Below, one piece after another: positions 1 to 7,190 of a stretch of 7,356 bases of DNA. The stretch covers positions 1-7,356 of the forward strand of contig WFRC01000240.1 of NCBI GenBank assembly GCA_015486685.1, read 5' to 3'. This stretch comes from Caldifarciminota bacterium. GTDB taxonomy: Bacteria > Hydrothermota > UBA3072 > WFRC01. The position numbers and the translations under genes are program-made. Numbering within the stretch: position 1 is the first letter of the stretch; every line of letters starts with the position of its first letter. The notes under the pieces are model-generated. The model saw nothing but the letters and a program-made list of their open reading frames with translations, ran no database searches and was not told the origin of the DNA.

Positions 1-72
1 ATGGCAGCATTTATCAATAAAGAGCGTTCAGAAAGTTTCCAATATCCCGATGCAAAACTACTGGTGGGTTGA
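1..72 (+). CDS. C-terminal end of a KtrB/TrkH-type K+ transporter subunit (partial)
   Basis: An open frame runs from the window edge to a TGA at 70-72 and gives 23 residues ending in FQYPDAKLLVG. Membrane subunits of the Trk/Ktr potassium transporters commonly end with a short charged tail and a 'YP-E-x-(I/L)-x-(I/V)-G' motif, and this tail fits it (family knowledge plus visible motif). The next gene, only 3 bases downstream, is the matching RCK subunit, which is the usual ktrB-ktrA order. The ATG at base 1 is probably an internal methionine, because 23 residues would not make a protein and the real start lies outside the window. With so little sequence the assignment leans heavily on context; another short gene cannot be excluded. 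Confidence 0.68.
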   Translation: MAAFINKERSESFQYPDAKLLVG

Positions 73-75
73 GAG

Positions 76-771
76 ATGAAACAGTTTGGAATTTTTGGAC
101 TGGGTTCATTTGGTATGACAGTGGCAATGGAACTTTCGGAAAAAAAGTTCAATGTGCTTGCCATAGACTCAGACCAGGAAAGGGTAAATATTGCATCTGA
201 ATTTGTTGCCCATACAGTAATATGCGATGCTACTGATGAAAAGGCTTTGAGAGATGCAGGGGCTGAAAATATAGATATCGCAATAGTGAGTGTTGGTAAA
301 GATGTAGCCGCAAGTATTGTGATAACTATGAACTTAAAAGAAATAGGTGTAAAATATATAGTTGCCAAAGCAACATCGCCTAATCAGGGAAAGGTGCTGA
401 AAAAAATAGGTGCTGATAGGGTTATATTTCCCGAGAGGGATATAGCTATTAAATTGGTTCAACAATTAACGAATCCATCTATATTCGAATATCTTGAATT
501 TTCAACGGACTATGGATTGATGGAGATTGTAGCACCAAAATCCTTTGAGAATAAAACCATTAAAGAGGTTGATTTACGCAGAAAATACGGTATAACACTA
601 ATTGCAATAAAGAGGTCAAACCCCGTTGTGGACAAAAATGGGGAAACACAAATTAAAGAGATTGTTTTACTCTCACCCTCGCCTGACGAATCTATTATTA
701 AAGGTGATATTATGGTATTAATTGGGAGTTATGAAAATCTTGAAAAATATGGAAAAGCATTTAGAAGATAA
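76..771 (+). CDS. ktrA: KtrA/TrkA-type RCK potassium uptake regulatory subunit
   Basis: This is a 231-aa cytosolic gating subunit of a Ktr/Trk K+ uptake system; it binds nucleotides and opens or closes the membrane subunit. Residues 1-~125 form the RCK_N Rossmann domain: the GLGSFG loop (G8-G13) is a GxGxxG motif, and D31 at the end of the second strand is the ribose-binding acid usual for NAD(H)/ATP/ADP. Residues ~147-228 match the RCK_C (TrkA_C) fold, with KTIKEVDLRRKYGITLIAIKR near its start and the IIKGDIMVLIG strand near its end. RCK_C domains bind regulatory ligands in this family, and in some bacteria that ligand is c-di-AMP; no such site can be assigned here. The length suits one-unit KtrA, not the doubled TrkA. 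The ATG follows the upstream stop by 3 bases, with a GGTGGG run at 63-68 as a plausible ribosome binding site. The 3' end overlaps the next gene. Confidence 0.93.
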   Translation: MKQFGIFGLGSFGMTVAMELSEKKFNVLAIDSDQERVNIASEFVAHTVICDATDEKALRDAGAENIDIAIVSVGKDVAASIVITMNLKEIGVKYIVAKATSPNQGKVLKKIGADRVIFPERDIAIKLVQQLTNPSIFEYLEFSTDYGLMEIVAPKSFENKTIKEVDLRRKYGITLIAIKRSNPVVDKNGETQIKEIVLLSPSPDESIIKGDIMVLIGSYENLEKYGKAFRR

Positions 772-1024
772 TAATATACCTGAAGACTTAAAGGAAATGG
801 GAAGGTTCTATCTCCTGAGCAAACAATATGATGAAGCAATAAAATCTCTCACCTCTGCTTCCAAACTTACTCCTGAAGACCCTGAAATATATTACCTCTT
901 AGGTATGGTCTATGAGAGTATCCATCAATACGCTGATGCAAAATCCAATTACGAAAAGACTGCTGCAATAAATCCCGAATTCAAAGATGTTCAGAAAAGG
1001 TTATCCAAAATTATTGGGGAATAA
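731..1024 (+). CDS. Small protein with two tetratricopeptide repeats
   Basis: Translated from ATG 731 this is a 97-aa soluble protein made almost wholly of two TPRs. The consensus positions fit well. In repeat 1 (about 17-50) L20, G24, Y27, A36, A43 and P48 fall at positions 4, 8, 11, 20, 27 and 32. In repeat 2 (about 51-84) Y54, G58, Y61, A70, Y74 and P82 fall at 4, 8, 11, 20, 24 and 32. Residues 86-96 would form the capping helix. No signal peptide or membrane segment is seen. TPRs mediate protein-protein contacts, so an adaptor role between the K+ subunits and the kinase is possible but is pure inference. The start is uncertain: ATG 731 has GGGAG at 724-728, unusually close; ATG 749 (91 aa) lacks a ribosome binding site; TTG 722 (100 aa) is also open. 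All starts lie inside ktrA, so translation is probably coupled. The kinase gene follows after 2 bases. Confidence 0.85.
   Translation: MKILKNMEKHLEDNNIPEDLKEMGRFYLLSKQYDEAIKSLTSASKLTPEDPEIYYLLGMVYESIHQYADAKSNYEKTAAINPEFKDVQKRLSKIIGE
1016..1020 (+). promoter_or_regulatory. Ribosome binding site of the sensor kinase gene
   Basis: GGGGA ends six bases before ATG 1027 and lies within the last codons of the TPR gene. It supports ATG 1027 as the kinase start; the TPR stop TAA (1022-1024) lies between the site and the start. Confidence 0.6.
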
Positions 1025-1026
1025 AG

Positions 1027-4000
1027 ATGGATATTGAAAAAATTTTTTCAAATATAGAACTTCCTGCAATTATTGCAGATACAAAAGGAAATTGTCTGAA
1101 GATGAATACCCCCTTTTTAAGTCTTACCCATTATGATAAAAAACCAAAAGAAAAATCTTTAATATTTGACTTCCTCCCGCCAGAGGATATGAAAAAGGTA
1201 ACAAAGGTACAGTCTCAGATAACATTTAAGGCATTCCCAACAAGAATATTAGGACAGAAAGGCGAATATATCCCTGTTGACTGCACTGTAATTTCACTCA
1301 AAGAAAATACACTCTTTGTTTTTCAGGATAGAAGGGCCTCAGCTATGGTGGAAAAAAGGGTAGAGTATGTAGAAGAATATGCAAAAAAGGTAATTGATAC
1401 AATTGATGCAGGTATAATTTTATTGGATAAAACAGTCAAGATTGTCAGGCTCAATCCCGCAGCAAAAAGGATATTGGGAATTTCTGACAAGAGTATTGGA
1501 AAAGATTTTATACAGGAAGTCCCCGCATTAAAATCATTACTTAATAAGATTATTAATGTAGTTGAAGGTAATATTGGGATAGAAAAGGAAATCTATAATA
1601 TTAAAAAATATTATTACAGGATCGAGATATTCCCTTATAAAATAAGTAAAAGGGTAAAAGGTGTAATCCTGTATTTTGAGAATATAACAGAAAGGATGAA
1701 TTTTCAACAGGAAGAAAAAAAGGCAAGAATTCTCTATGAAGCAGTGAGTATATCCACACAGGGTTTTGATATAAATCTTATAATAAGGGAAATTGGGAAA
1801 AAGGTCAAAAAAAGGCTAAATATGGAATTTGTCGGTATTGATTTATTTGATATGGAAGAAAGGCAGTGGGAAAAAGTCTATTACTCAGGGAAGGTAAAGA
1901 CGAGAGAAATTTTAATAAAGGGGTATCTGAGCAACAGGGAACTGGTGAGAATGTATTTCCCAAAAACTATTGACAAGGATTTTATCCCTGTATTAGACAG
2001 TGTTTCCAATTATATTGCCTTTGCTTATGACAGAATTTTGCTCTATAAACAGCAAACACGCTATATCTCTTTTCTGAATGCCCTCATTCAGGTTTACGGA
2101 AAACTATTATCCCTGAAAAATGAAAATGAGATATTCGAAGAATTGGCAGAGAGAATATATAACCTTATGAAGATAGATAGGGTAACCATTTTTATCAAGA
2201 GAGGCGACATCCTGGTTCCTGTTACAGCATTAGGTCAAGATTCAAAAGAAATAATGAAAATAACACTAAATGTTGGTGAAGGATTCACAGGTTGGACAGC
2301 ATCATCAGGCATCCCGGACTATACAAATGATGCTGTTAATGACCCCAGGGGAAAACACATTCCTGGAACACCTGTTAATGTTCGCGAGTCTCTACTTTCT
2401 GTCCCTTTAACCTTAAATAAAGAGGTAACAGGGGTAATTCTCCTGAGCAGAACGGCAAAAGGTTATTTTACAGATGATGATTTGAAGATGATGCTCAGTT
2501 TTGCAAATATTATACAATCAGCACTTGAAAGAAATAGATTATACACCCAGATTGAAAGAAAATATAAGGAGACCAATATCCTCTTTAATGTATCCCAAAT
2601 GGCAATGAAAAATAAAAAGGGGGAAATCTATTCATACATAGTAAATAGTTTAAAATCCTTTGGTGTAGATATCGTAAGTGTTGTAGGTTTTGACAACAAA
2701 GGAGATTTATATGTTTATGCCTCAGAGGGGCTTGGCATTACAAAATTCCCGGAAAAAACCCAGTTTAAGAGAAACAGCAAAGTAATGGAAATACTCTTAA
2801 AAAGAATGCGTAGCAAAGGAATATTTGAGATTCACAACATTAATAATTTCTACGGACTTAAAAAATATCTTTATTCAAAAGATACAGTCAGTTTTTATAT
2901 TGTGCCTGTATGGGATGAAGAGGGGAATTTCATCCTGGGACTACTCTTAAGTTTTAAGCATTTACACAAAATGGAAGAGGATGAGAAGGAATTTTATCGC
3001 TCACTTTCTAATATATTAACCTCTTCTTTCTTAAAAGATATCGTATCACGAAGGGAGCGCATAGGAGAAAAAGAGACATCAGACATCATTTCTTTTTATA
3101 ATAATATAGATATTTCTGAGAGCGAAACGGAAATAATGGATAAAATTGCAAAGAAAACAAATGAAATATTTAATGCAGAGAAAACACTTATATTCGCCCA
3201 TAGAAAAAATTATCTAAATGTTGTAAGTGGTGCAGGCGAATTATTTGACCACAAGGGATTCAAAATCAAGGACACAGAAGGACTTTCTGGCATTGCATTT
3301 CAATCAGGGAAAATTGAATATCATCAAGATACAGGAAAGGATAAAAGGATAAAACGCATCAGAGGCATTCCAAAGGACGGAACAATTATATCCTCCCCCC
3401 TGTTAATATCGGGAGAAAAATTAGGGGTAATTACATTAAATCTCTATGAAAGGGAAGGATATAAAAACTCCCACAAAACTGCAATAAAGGTGTTAACAAA
3501 TATTATAGAGGAAATTATTGAAAGAAAAAGACTCTGGAATATCAAGTCGTTTATGGAATTATCCGGGGAAAAAGAAAAGTTTAAGGATTATTTTGATATA
3601 TCTTCTAATATCCTGAATATATTAAAAAATCAGTTGAAATATAAAATCCCCGGTATATACATTAAAGACGATGGGAATGAAGTCTATCTGTCTGATATAA
3701 GGTTACAGGACATCAAAGACAAAATTTATAGTGTCATAAAAAGGGGTAAAGAAAGATGGATAAAAGATTTCTTCTTTGTGCCACTACATATCTCTGAAAA
3801 CATTTCTGGCGTTTTATTTGCAAACGATGTAATAGATACAGCATCTTTTAAGGAAATTGCATCCCTTATACAGATTTATCTTGAGGAGATAAAATCGCTC
3901 AACCAGATAAAAAATAATGCTTTAATGTCCAACAGTGTTCTTACAATTGGGAACTTTATTCTCTCAAAAGGCTTTGAAAGAAAAGATATTAAACCTTATT

Positions 4001-5454
4001 TAGCACAACTTCGTAGAAGCGGAAATTTTGCATATATAGCCATTCTATTGGAAGATGACGATAAACTTATGGTAAAAATATATGACAAAAGGGAAGGCAT
4101 CGGACCTCCAAAAAATAAGGTTCTAAATATAAAGAGTACATCTCTCATTACCACTGCATTCAAGAGGAAAAAAACTATCCTTGTAAACAATACAAAAAGG
4201 AGTAAACTATATCTTGAAGGTATTAAAGGTATCAATTCTGAGGTATGTGTCCCCATTATACGGGATAATAAAATATATGGAATTATTGATATAGGAAAAG
4301 ACATCGTTAAAGGATTTTCACCGGAAGAAGTCCGATTTCTTGAAACCCTCGGCCTATTTTTTGGCACCATTTTAGGAAAGAATGAAAAAAAATCAACCAG
4401 GGCAAAGCAGCAAATAATGACTGATGCAATTTTTGAAGGTATCCCAAGTGGTGTTGTGCTTATAAACACACAGGGAAAAATTGAAAGAATAAATAAATTC
4501 GCCTTAAAGATGCTTTCCCATCATAGAAAAGAGGTTATTGGAGAAGGCACAGAATATCTATTTGGCACAGAAGGTAAGTCTTTAATACAATCTGTAATAA
4601 AGGATGGGAAAGAACTCCATAGGAGAGAAATCTTTGCCAACACGAAAAAAAGAGAAAAAATCCCTATTGGATTTAGCGCTTCGCCTATATACCAGGAAAA
4701 TAAATTATCTGGGGGGCTCCTAATCCTCAAAGACCTGACAAAAATAAAAGAGATGGAAAAAAGATTAAGAAGGGTAGATACCCTTGCCGTATTGGGTGAG
4801 ATGGCTGCTGGTATGGCTCACGAAATCAGAAATCCCCTTGCAGCAGTCAAAACAGGTATGGAATTTATCAAAAAGAAATTCAGTGAAAATTCAGGGGATT
4901 TAGAGTATATAAATATGATATTGAGTGAAATCGTGAGGGTTGAAAGAATCGTCAACGATATGATAAGCTACGCAAGAAGACCACCTGTAAGACCTATCAG
5001 ATTAAATATATCGCATCCATTAAATAAGGCATTATCAATTATGAAAGACAGTATCCAGAAAAAACATATTGAAGTAAATATACAGGCAGGAGAGGGATTG
5101 CCATACATTACAGGCGATGAAGACCAATTAGAAGAAGTATTCACAAACATTCTATCAAACGCTATTGAATCTCTTCCAGAAAAAAGGGGTAAAATTGATA
5201 TCTCTCTGGATAAAAAGGGAAGTAAAATTATAATAGGTATTAAAGATAATGGTGTTGGTATACCTTCTGATGTTTTGCCAAAAATATTTAATCCATTCTT
5301 TACCACCAAACAGAAAGGAATAGGGCTTGGGCTTTCTATTACACAAAGAATAATTGCTGAGCATAAAGGCACTATTAAAGTAGATAGTAAATACCAGGAG
5401 GGCACAAAATTTTACATTGAACTTCCTGTATACAGAGAGGAGGCATTACTGTGA
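1027..5454 (+). CDS. Large soluble PAS/multi-GAF sensor histidine kinase, NtrB-like core
   Basis: This 1475-aa protein should autophosphorylate on histidine in response to several inputs and pass phosphate to the overlapping response regulator. Order by eye: PAS ~1-105; PAS ~115-225, ending in the NITER motif typical of PAS exits; degenerate GAF ~230-335; well-formed GAF ~345-503 (GEGFTGW at 417-423); GAF-like ~515-675; GAF ~688-837; short degenerate GAF ~840-955; GAF ~965-1118; PAS ~1129-1240; HisKA ~1245-1312; HATPase ~1350-1470. The catalytic histidine is H1265 in MAHEIRNPL, with the HExxN pattern (E1266, N1269) seen in kinases that also act as phosphatases. The ATP lid is intact: N box N1374/N1378, G1 box D1407-NGVG, F box IFNPFFTTK from I1420, G2 box GIGLGL from G1431. 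No transmembrane segment or signal peptide is visible, so it is cytosolic. Module limits are approximate and the ligands unknown. It is unusually long for a soluble kinase. It ends in a 4-bp overlap with the regulator. Confidence 0.93.
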   Translation: MDIEKIFSNIELPAIIADTKGNCLKMNTPFLSLTHYDKKPKEKSLIFDFLPPEDMKKVTKVQSQITFKAFPTRILGQKGEYIPVDCTVISLKENTLFVFQDRRASAMVEKRVEYVEEYAKKVIDTIDAGIILLDKTVKIVRLNPAAKRILGISDKSIGKDFIQEVPALKSLLNKIINVVEGNIGIEKEIYNIKKYYYRIEIFPYKISKRVKGVILYFENITERMNFQQEEKKARILYEAVSISTQGFDINLIIREIGKKVKKRLNMEFVGIDLFDMEERQWEKVYYSGKVKTREILIKGYLSNRELVRMYFPKTIDKDFIPVLDSVSNYIAFAYDRILLYKQQTRYISFLNALIQVYGKLLSLKNENEIFEELAERIYNLMKIDRVTIFIKRGDILVPVTALGQDSKEIMKITLNVGEGFTGWTASSGIPDYTNDAVNDPRGKHIPGTPVNVRESLLSVPLTLNKEVTGVILLSRTAKGYFTDDDLKMMLSFANIIQSALERNRLYTQIERKYKETNILFNVSQMAMKNKKGEIYSYIVNSLKSFGVDIVSVVGFDNKGDLYVYASEGLGITKFPEKTQFKRNSKVMEILLKRMRSKGIFEIHNINNFYGLKKYLYSKDTVSFYIVPVWDEEGNFILGLLLSFKHLHKMEEDEKEFYRSLSNILTSSFLKDIVSRRERIGEKETSDIISFYNNIDISESETEIMDKIAKKTNEIFNAEKTLIFAHRKNYLNVVSGAGELFDHKGFKIKDTEGLSGIAFQSGKIEYHQDTGKDKRIKRIRGIPKDGTIISSPLLISGEKLGVITLNLYEREGYKNSHKTAIKVLTNIIEEIIERKRLWNIKSFMELSGEKEKFKDYFDISSNILNILKNQLKYKIPGIYIKDDGNEVYLSDIRLQDIKDKIYSVIKRGKERWIKDFFFVPLHISENISGVLFANDVIDTASFKEIASLIQIYLEEIKSLNQIKNNALMSNSVLTIGNFILSKGFERKDIKPYLAQLRRSGNFAYIAILLEDDDKLMVKIYDKREGIGPPKNKVLNIKSTSLITTAFKRKKTILVNNTKRSKLYLEGIKGINSEVCVPIIRDNKIYGIIDIGKDIVKGFSPEEVRFLETLGLFFGTILGKNEKKSTRAKQQIMTDAIFEGIPSGVVLINTQGKIERINKFALKMLSHHRKEVIGEGTEYLFGTEGKSLIQSVIKDGKELHRREIFANTKKREKIPIGFSASPIYQENKLSGGLLILKDLTKIKEMEKRLRRVDTLAVLGEMAAGMAHEIRNPLAAVKTGMEFIKKKFSENSGDLEYINMILSEIVRVERIVNDMISYARRPPVRPIRLNISHPLNKALSIMKDSIQKKHIEVNIQAGEGLPYITGDEDQLEEVFTNILSNAIESLPEKRGKIDISLDKKGSKIIIGIKDNGVGIPSDVLPKIFNPFFTTKQKGIGLGLSITQRIIAEHKGTIKVDSKYQEGTKFYIELPVYREEALL
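5438..5443 (+). promoter_or_regulatory. Strong ribosome binding site inside the kinase gene end
   Basis: AGGAGG sits seven bases before GTG 5451, within the last codons of the kinase. It decides the GTG start of the response regulator and makes the GTGA overlap (start 5451-5453, kinase stop TGA 5452-5454) a likely site of translational coupling. Confidence 0.85.
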
Positions 5455-6881
5455 GTGAAAAAAAAATTCTTATCGTTGATGATGAAGAGACACTTGCCCA
5501 ATTTGTTGCAAAAATCCTTGAAGAATTAGATGAAGAAGAACCACCAAAGATTGAAATAGCGAATACAGGAAAAGATGGGATTAAAAAAACAGAGGCAATG
5601 TTTCCCGATGTTATTTTACTGGATATAAAACTTCCTGACATTTCAGGTATAGAGGTTTTGAAAAAGATAAAAGAGATTGACGAAAATACACAGGTGATAA
5701 TGATGACAGGCTTTGCATCACTCGAAACCGCTGTGTCGGCTGTAAGAGAGGGCGCCTATGACTATATAAATAAACCATTTGATTCCTCAGAACAATTAAA
5801 AACAGTTGTTAAAAATGCACTAGAAAGAAGAAACCTGGTTCAGGAAAGGAAAATTCTCCTCCAGGAATTATCAGAGGTAAATGAACAATTAGAAGAGGCA
5901 AACAAAAGTCTGCAAGAAAAGAAGGCGCTTGTTGACAAAGAACTTGCGAACAAACTTGAAGAAATGTCCAGATTATATAAAGTCTCCCGAAAACTTTCTG
6001 AATTGATAGACTCAAAAGAAATTATTGATACCATCCCTGAGATGGCATCATTTGCACTTGACTCTAAATTTTCCAGTCTTTTCCTATATAATAAGGATAC
6101 AGGCAACCTTACAATAAAAAGTGTTTATGGAAAAGACGATCTAACTGTGGGGAAAGAGGTAAAAGCAGGAAGCAAAAAATTCGGGAGAATTGAAGAAATT
6201 GAACCGTGGAAAACAAAAGATGGTTATCTATGCAATACACTAAAAGTTGGAAATGAAGTATTAGGCGTTATGTGCATAAAAACTCAGGAAGATATAGAAA
6301 AGATAAAAAAAACATTTGGAACACTCTGCTCAACTGTTTCTGTATCTCTCCATAATGCAATACTCTTTGATACCCTGAAAAGAAGTTATCTTGAAGCAAT
6401 ACTCTCTTTATTGATTATACAGGAAATTAAAGACCCAAAGATTAAAGAATTTTCTGAAACTGCCGCTGAATATGCAGCCAAAATGGGTAAAGAAATGTCT
6501 CTTTCTGATGAAGAAATAAGGAGTTTAAGATACGCAGGACTTCTTCAGGGTATCGGAAAAGCCATTGACGCCCAGGATTTTATAGGCATAAGTGAAAAGA
6601 TAATCAGCCCAATAAAATTTTTGGGGAATGCAAGAAAGATTTTGGCTTCCTCAAAGGAAAATTTTGACGGCAGTGGCACCCCTGAAGGATTAAAAGGAAA
6701 CAATATACCAATAGGTGCAAGGATATTGAAGGTAGCGCTGGATGTTGCTCAGGGAATAACCTCAGACGCCAAAAAAGAGGATGTGTTGAAAAATATAATC
6801 AGCGGTTCTAAGAAATTATACGACCCTGATGTAGTAGATGCAATTAAAACAATTATGGCAAGAGAAGGAGTGAAGGCGTAA
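5451..6881 (+). CDS. Response regulator: REC-coiled coil-GAF-degenerate HD-GYP
   Basis: This 476-aa protein is the likely phosphoacceptor of the adjacent kinase. REC (about 4-122) is intact: acidic pair D10/D11, phosphoacceptor D58 (ILLD), switch T86 (MMTGF) and K108 (NKPF); its sequence resembles NtrC-family receivers. Residues ~123-175 are rich in E, K, Q and L and look like a coiled coil. A GAF domain spans ~176-305. Residues ~308-470 align with HD-GYP phosphodiesterases: the DPKIKEFSETAAEYA helix, LLQGIGK, FDGSGTPEGLKG and IPIGARIL. The key residues are changed, however: F334 replaces the first His, Q366-G367 the HD pair, S401-K402 the two His of HHE, and GTP the GYP. About 30 residues between these motifs, carrying the KPG segment and another His ligand, are missing. 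Catalysis on c-di-GMP is therefore unlikely (inference); a binding or scaffold role is more plausible. There is no DNA-binding domain. It is translated from GTG with a strong ribosome binding site. It is the last gene in the window, and no clear terminator follows directly. Confidence 0.92.
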   Translation: MSEKKILIVDDEETLAQFVAKILEELDEEEPPKIEIANTGKDGIKKTEAMFPDVILLDIKLPDISGIEVLKKIKEIDENTQVIMMTGFASLETAVSAVREGAYDYINKPFDSSEQLKTVVKNALERRNLVQERKILLQELSEVNEQLEEANKSLQEKKALVDKELANKLEEMSRLYKVSRKLSELIDSKEIIDTIPEMASFALDSKFSSLFLYNKDTGNLTIKSVYGKDDLTVGKEVKAGSKKFGRIEEIEPWKTKDGYLCNTLKVGNEVLGVMCIKTQEDIEKIKKTFGTLCSTVSVSLHNAILFDTLKRSYLEAILSLLIIQEIKDPKIKEFSETAAEYAAKMGKEMSLSDEEIRSLRYAGLLQGIGKAIDAQDFIGISEKIISPIKFLGNARKILASSKENFDGSGTPEGLKGNNIPIGARILKVALDVAQGITSDAKKEDVLKNIISGSKKLYDPDVVDAIKTIMAREGVKA

Positions 6882-6885
6882 AGCA

Positions 6886-6913
6886 AGGTATAGTGGATAA
6901 GGTGTAGGGTATA
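6886..6913. repeat. Heptamer array, GGTATA-type units (copy 1)
   Basis: Four consecutive 7-base units, AGGTATA, GTGGATA, AGGTGTA and GGGTATA, start five bases after the regulator stop. The 13-mer GGTATAGTGGATA at 6887-6899 recurs with one change at 6997-7009. Confidence 0.65.
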
Positions 6914-6934
6914 GAGAACAAAGAAAAGGAAAAA

Positions 6935-6962
6935 GAATGAAGAAGGGAGAATGAAGAATGAG
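6935..6962. repeat. Heptamer array, GAATGAA-type units
   Basis: Four in-phase 7-base units: GAATGAA, GAAGGGA, GAATGAA and GAATGAG. The 10-mer GAATGAAGAA occurs at 6935 and 6949, exactly two periods apart. The array lies in an almost pure purine tract on the + strand. Confidence 0.65.
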
Positions 6963-6995
6963 AAAGGCAGCCGAAAGCCGTTGGCAAAAAAATTA

Positions 6996-7016
6996 GGGTA
7001 TAGTAGATAGGGTATG
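6996..7016. repeat. Heptamer array, GGTATA-type units (copy 2)
   Basis: Three 7-base units, GGGTATA, GTAGATA and GGGTATG, repeat the array at 6886-6913 in the same orientation, about 110 bases downstream. Confidence 0.6.
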
Positions 7017-7025
7017 GATATAACT

Positions 7026-7053
7026 GAGAAGTGAGAACTAATAAATGGGAAGT
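7026..7053. repeat. Heptamer array, GRGAAGT units (inverted partner of 7191-7225)
   Basis: Four in-phase 7-base units: GAGAAGT, GAGAACT, AATAAAT and GGGAAGT. The first and last fit GRGAAGT exactly, the second has one change and the third has diverged. This is the reverse complement of the ACTTCYY array at 7191-7225; GAAGTGAGAA (7028-7037) is the exact complement of 7200-7209. Confidence 0.6.
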
Positions 7054-7060
7054 TGTAGGA

Positions 7061-7076
7061 GGGATTTCCTAATCCC
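7061..7076. repeat. Small hairpin GGGATT-TCCT-AATCCC
   Basis: A perfect 6-bp stem (7061-7066 with 7071-7076) and a 4-base loop. It has no trailing T-run, so it is not a standard terminator. The segment 7058-7071 also resembles, in inverted orientation and with one indel and one change, bases 7281-7295. Confidence 0.5.
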
Positions 7077-7104
7077 GATTATCTCTGGTAGCAGGAGAAT
7101 TTAA

Positions 7105-7139
7105 GAGTTTTTGAGTTGTGGTTTTGAGATTTGAGATTA
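7105..7139. repeat. Heptamer array, GAGATTT-type units
   Basis: Five in-phase 7-base units: GAGTTTT, TGAGTTG, TGGTTTT, GAGATTT and GAGATTA. This is more diverged than the other arrays but keeps the 7-base period. Confidence 0.5.
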
Positions 7140-7190
7140 TGGAATGCTAATCCTGTCAAATAATTTTGGAATTGGGGGGTGGAATTTTTT

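Noticed and set aside
3996..4469. 157-codon open frame on the minus strand inside the kinase gene
   Set aside because: It lies wholly within a clear PAS/GAF kinase reading frame. Its translation is a low-complexity hydrophobic shadow with no domain, and no separate ribosome binding site was seen.
4968..5405. 145-codon minus-strand open frame opposite the kinase catalytic core
   Set aside because: The opposite strand encodes conserved N, G1, F and G2 boxes, so this frame is a by-product of that sequence.
6966..6990. Possible terminator: G/C-rich stretch followed by a run of seven A
   Set aside because: The two GCCG blocks are direct, not inverted, so no stem forms, and the run is A rather than T on the gene strand.
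6951..7010. 19-residue basic peptide frame beginning at ATG 6951
   Set aside because: It is short, begins inside the GAATGAA heptamer array and has no properly spaced ribosome binding site. Repeat sequence explains it.
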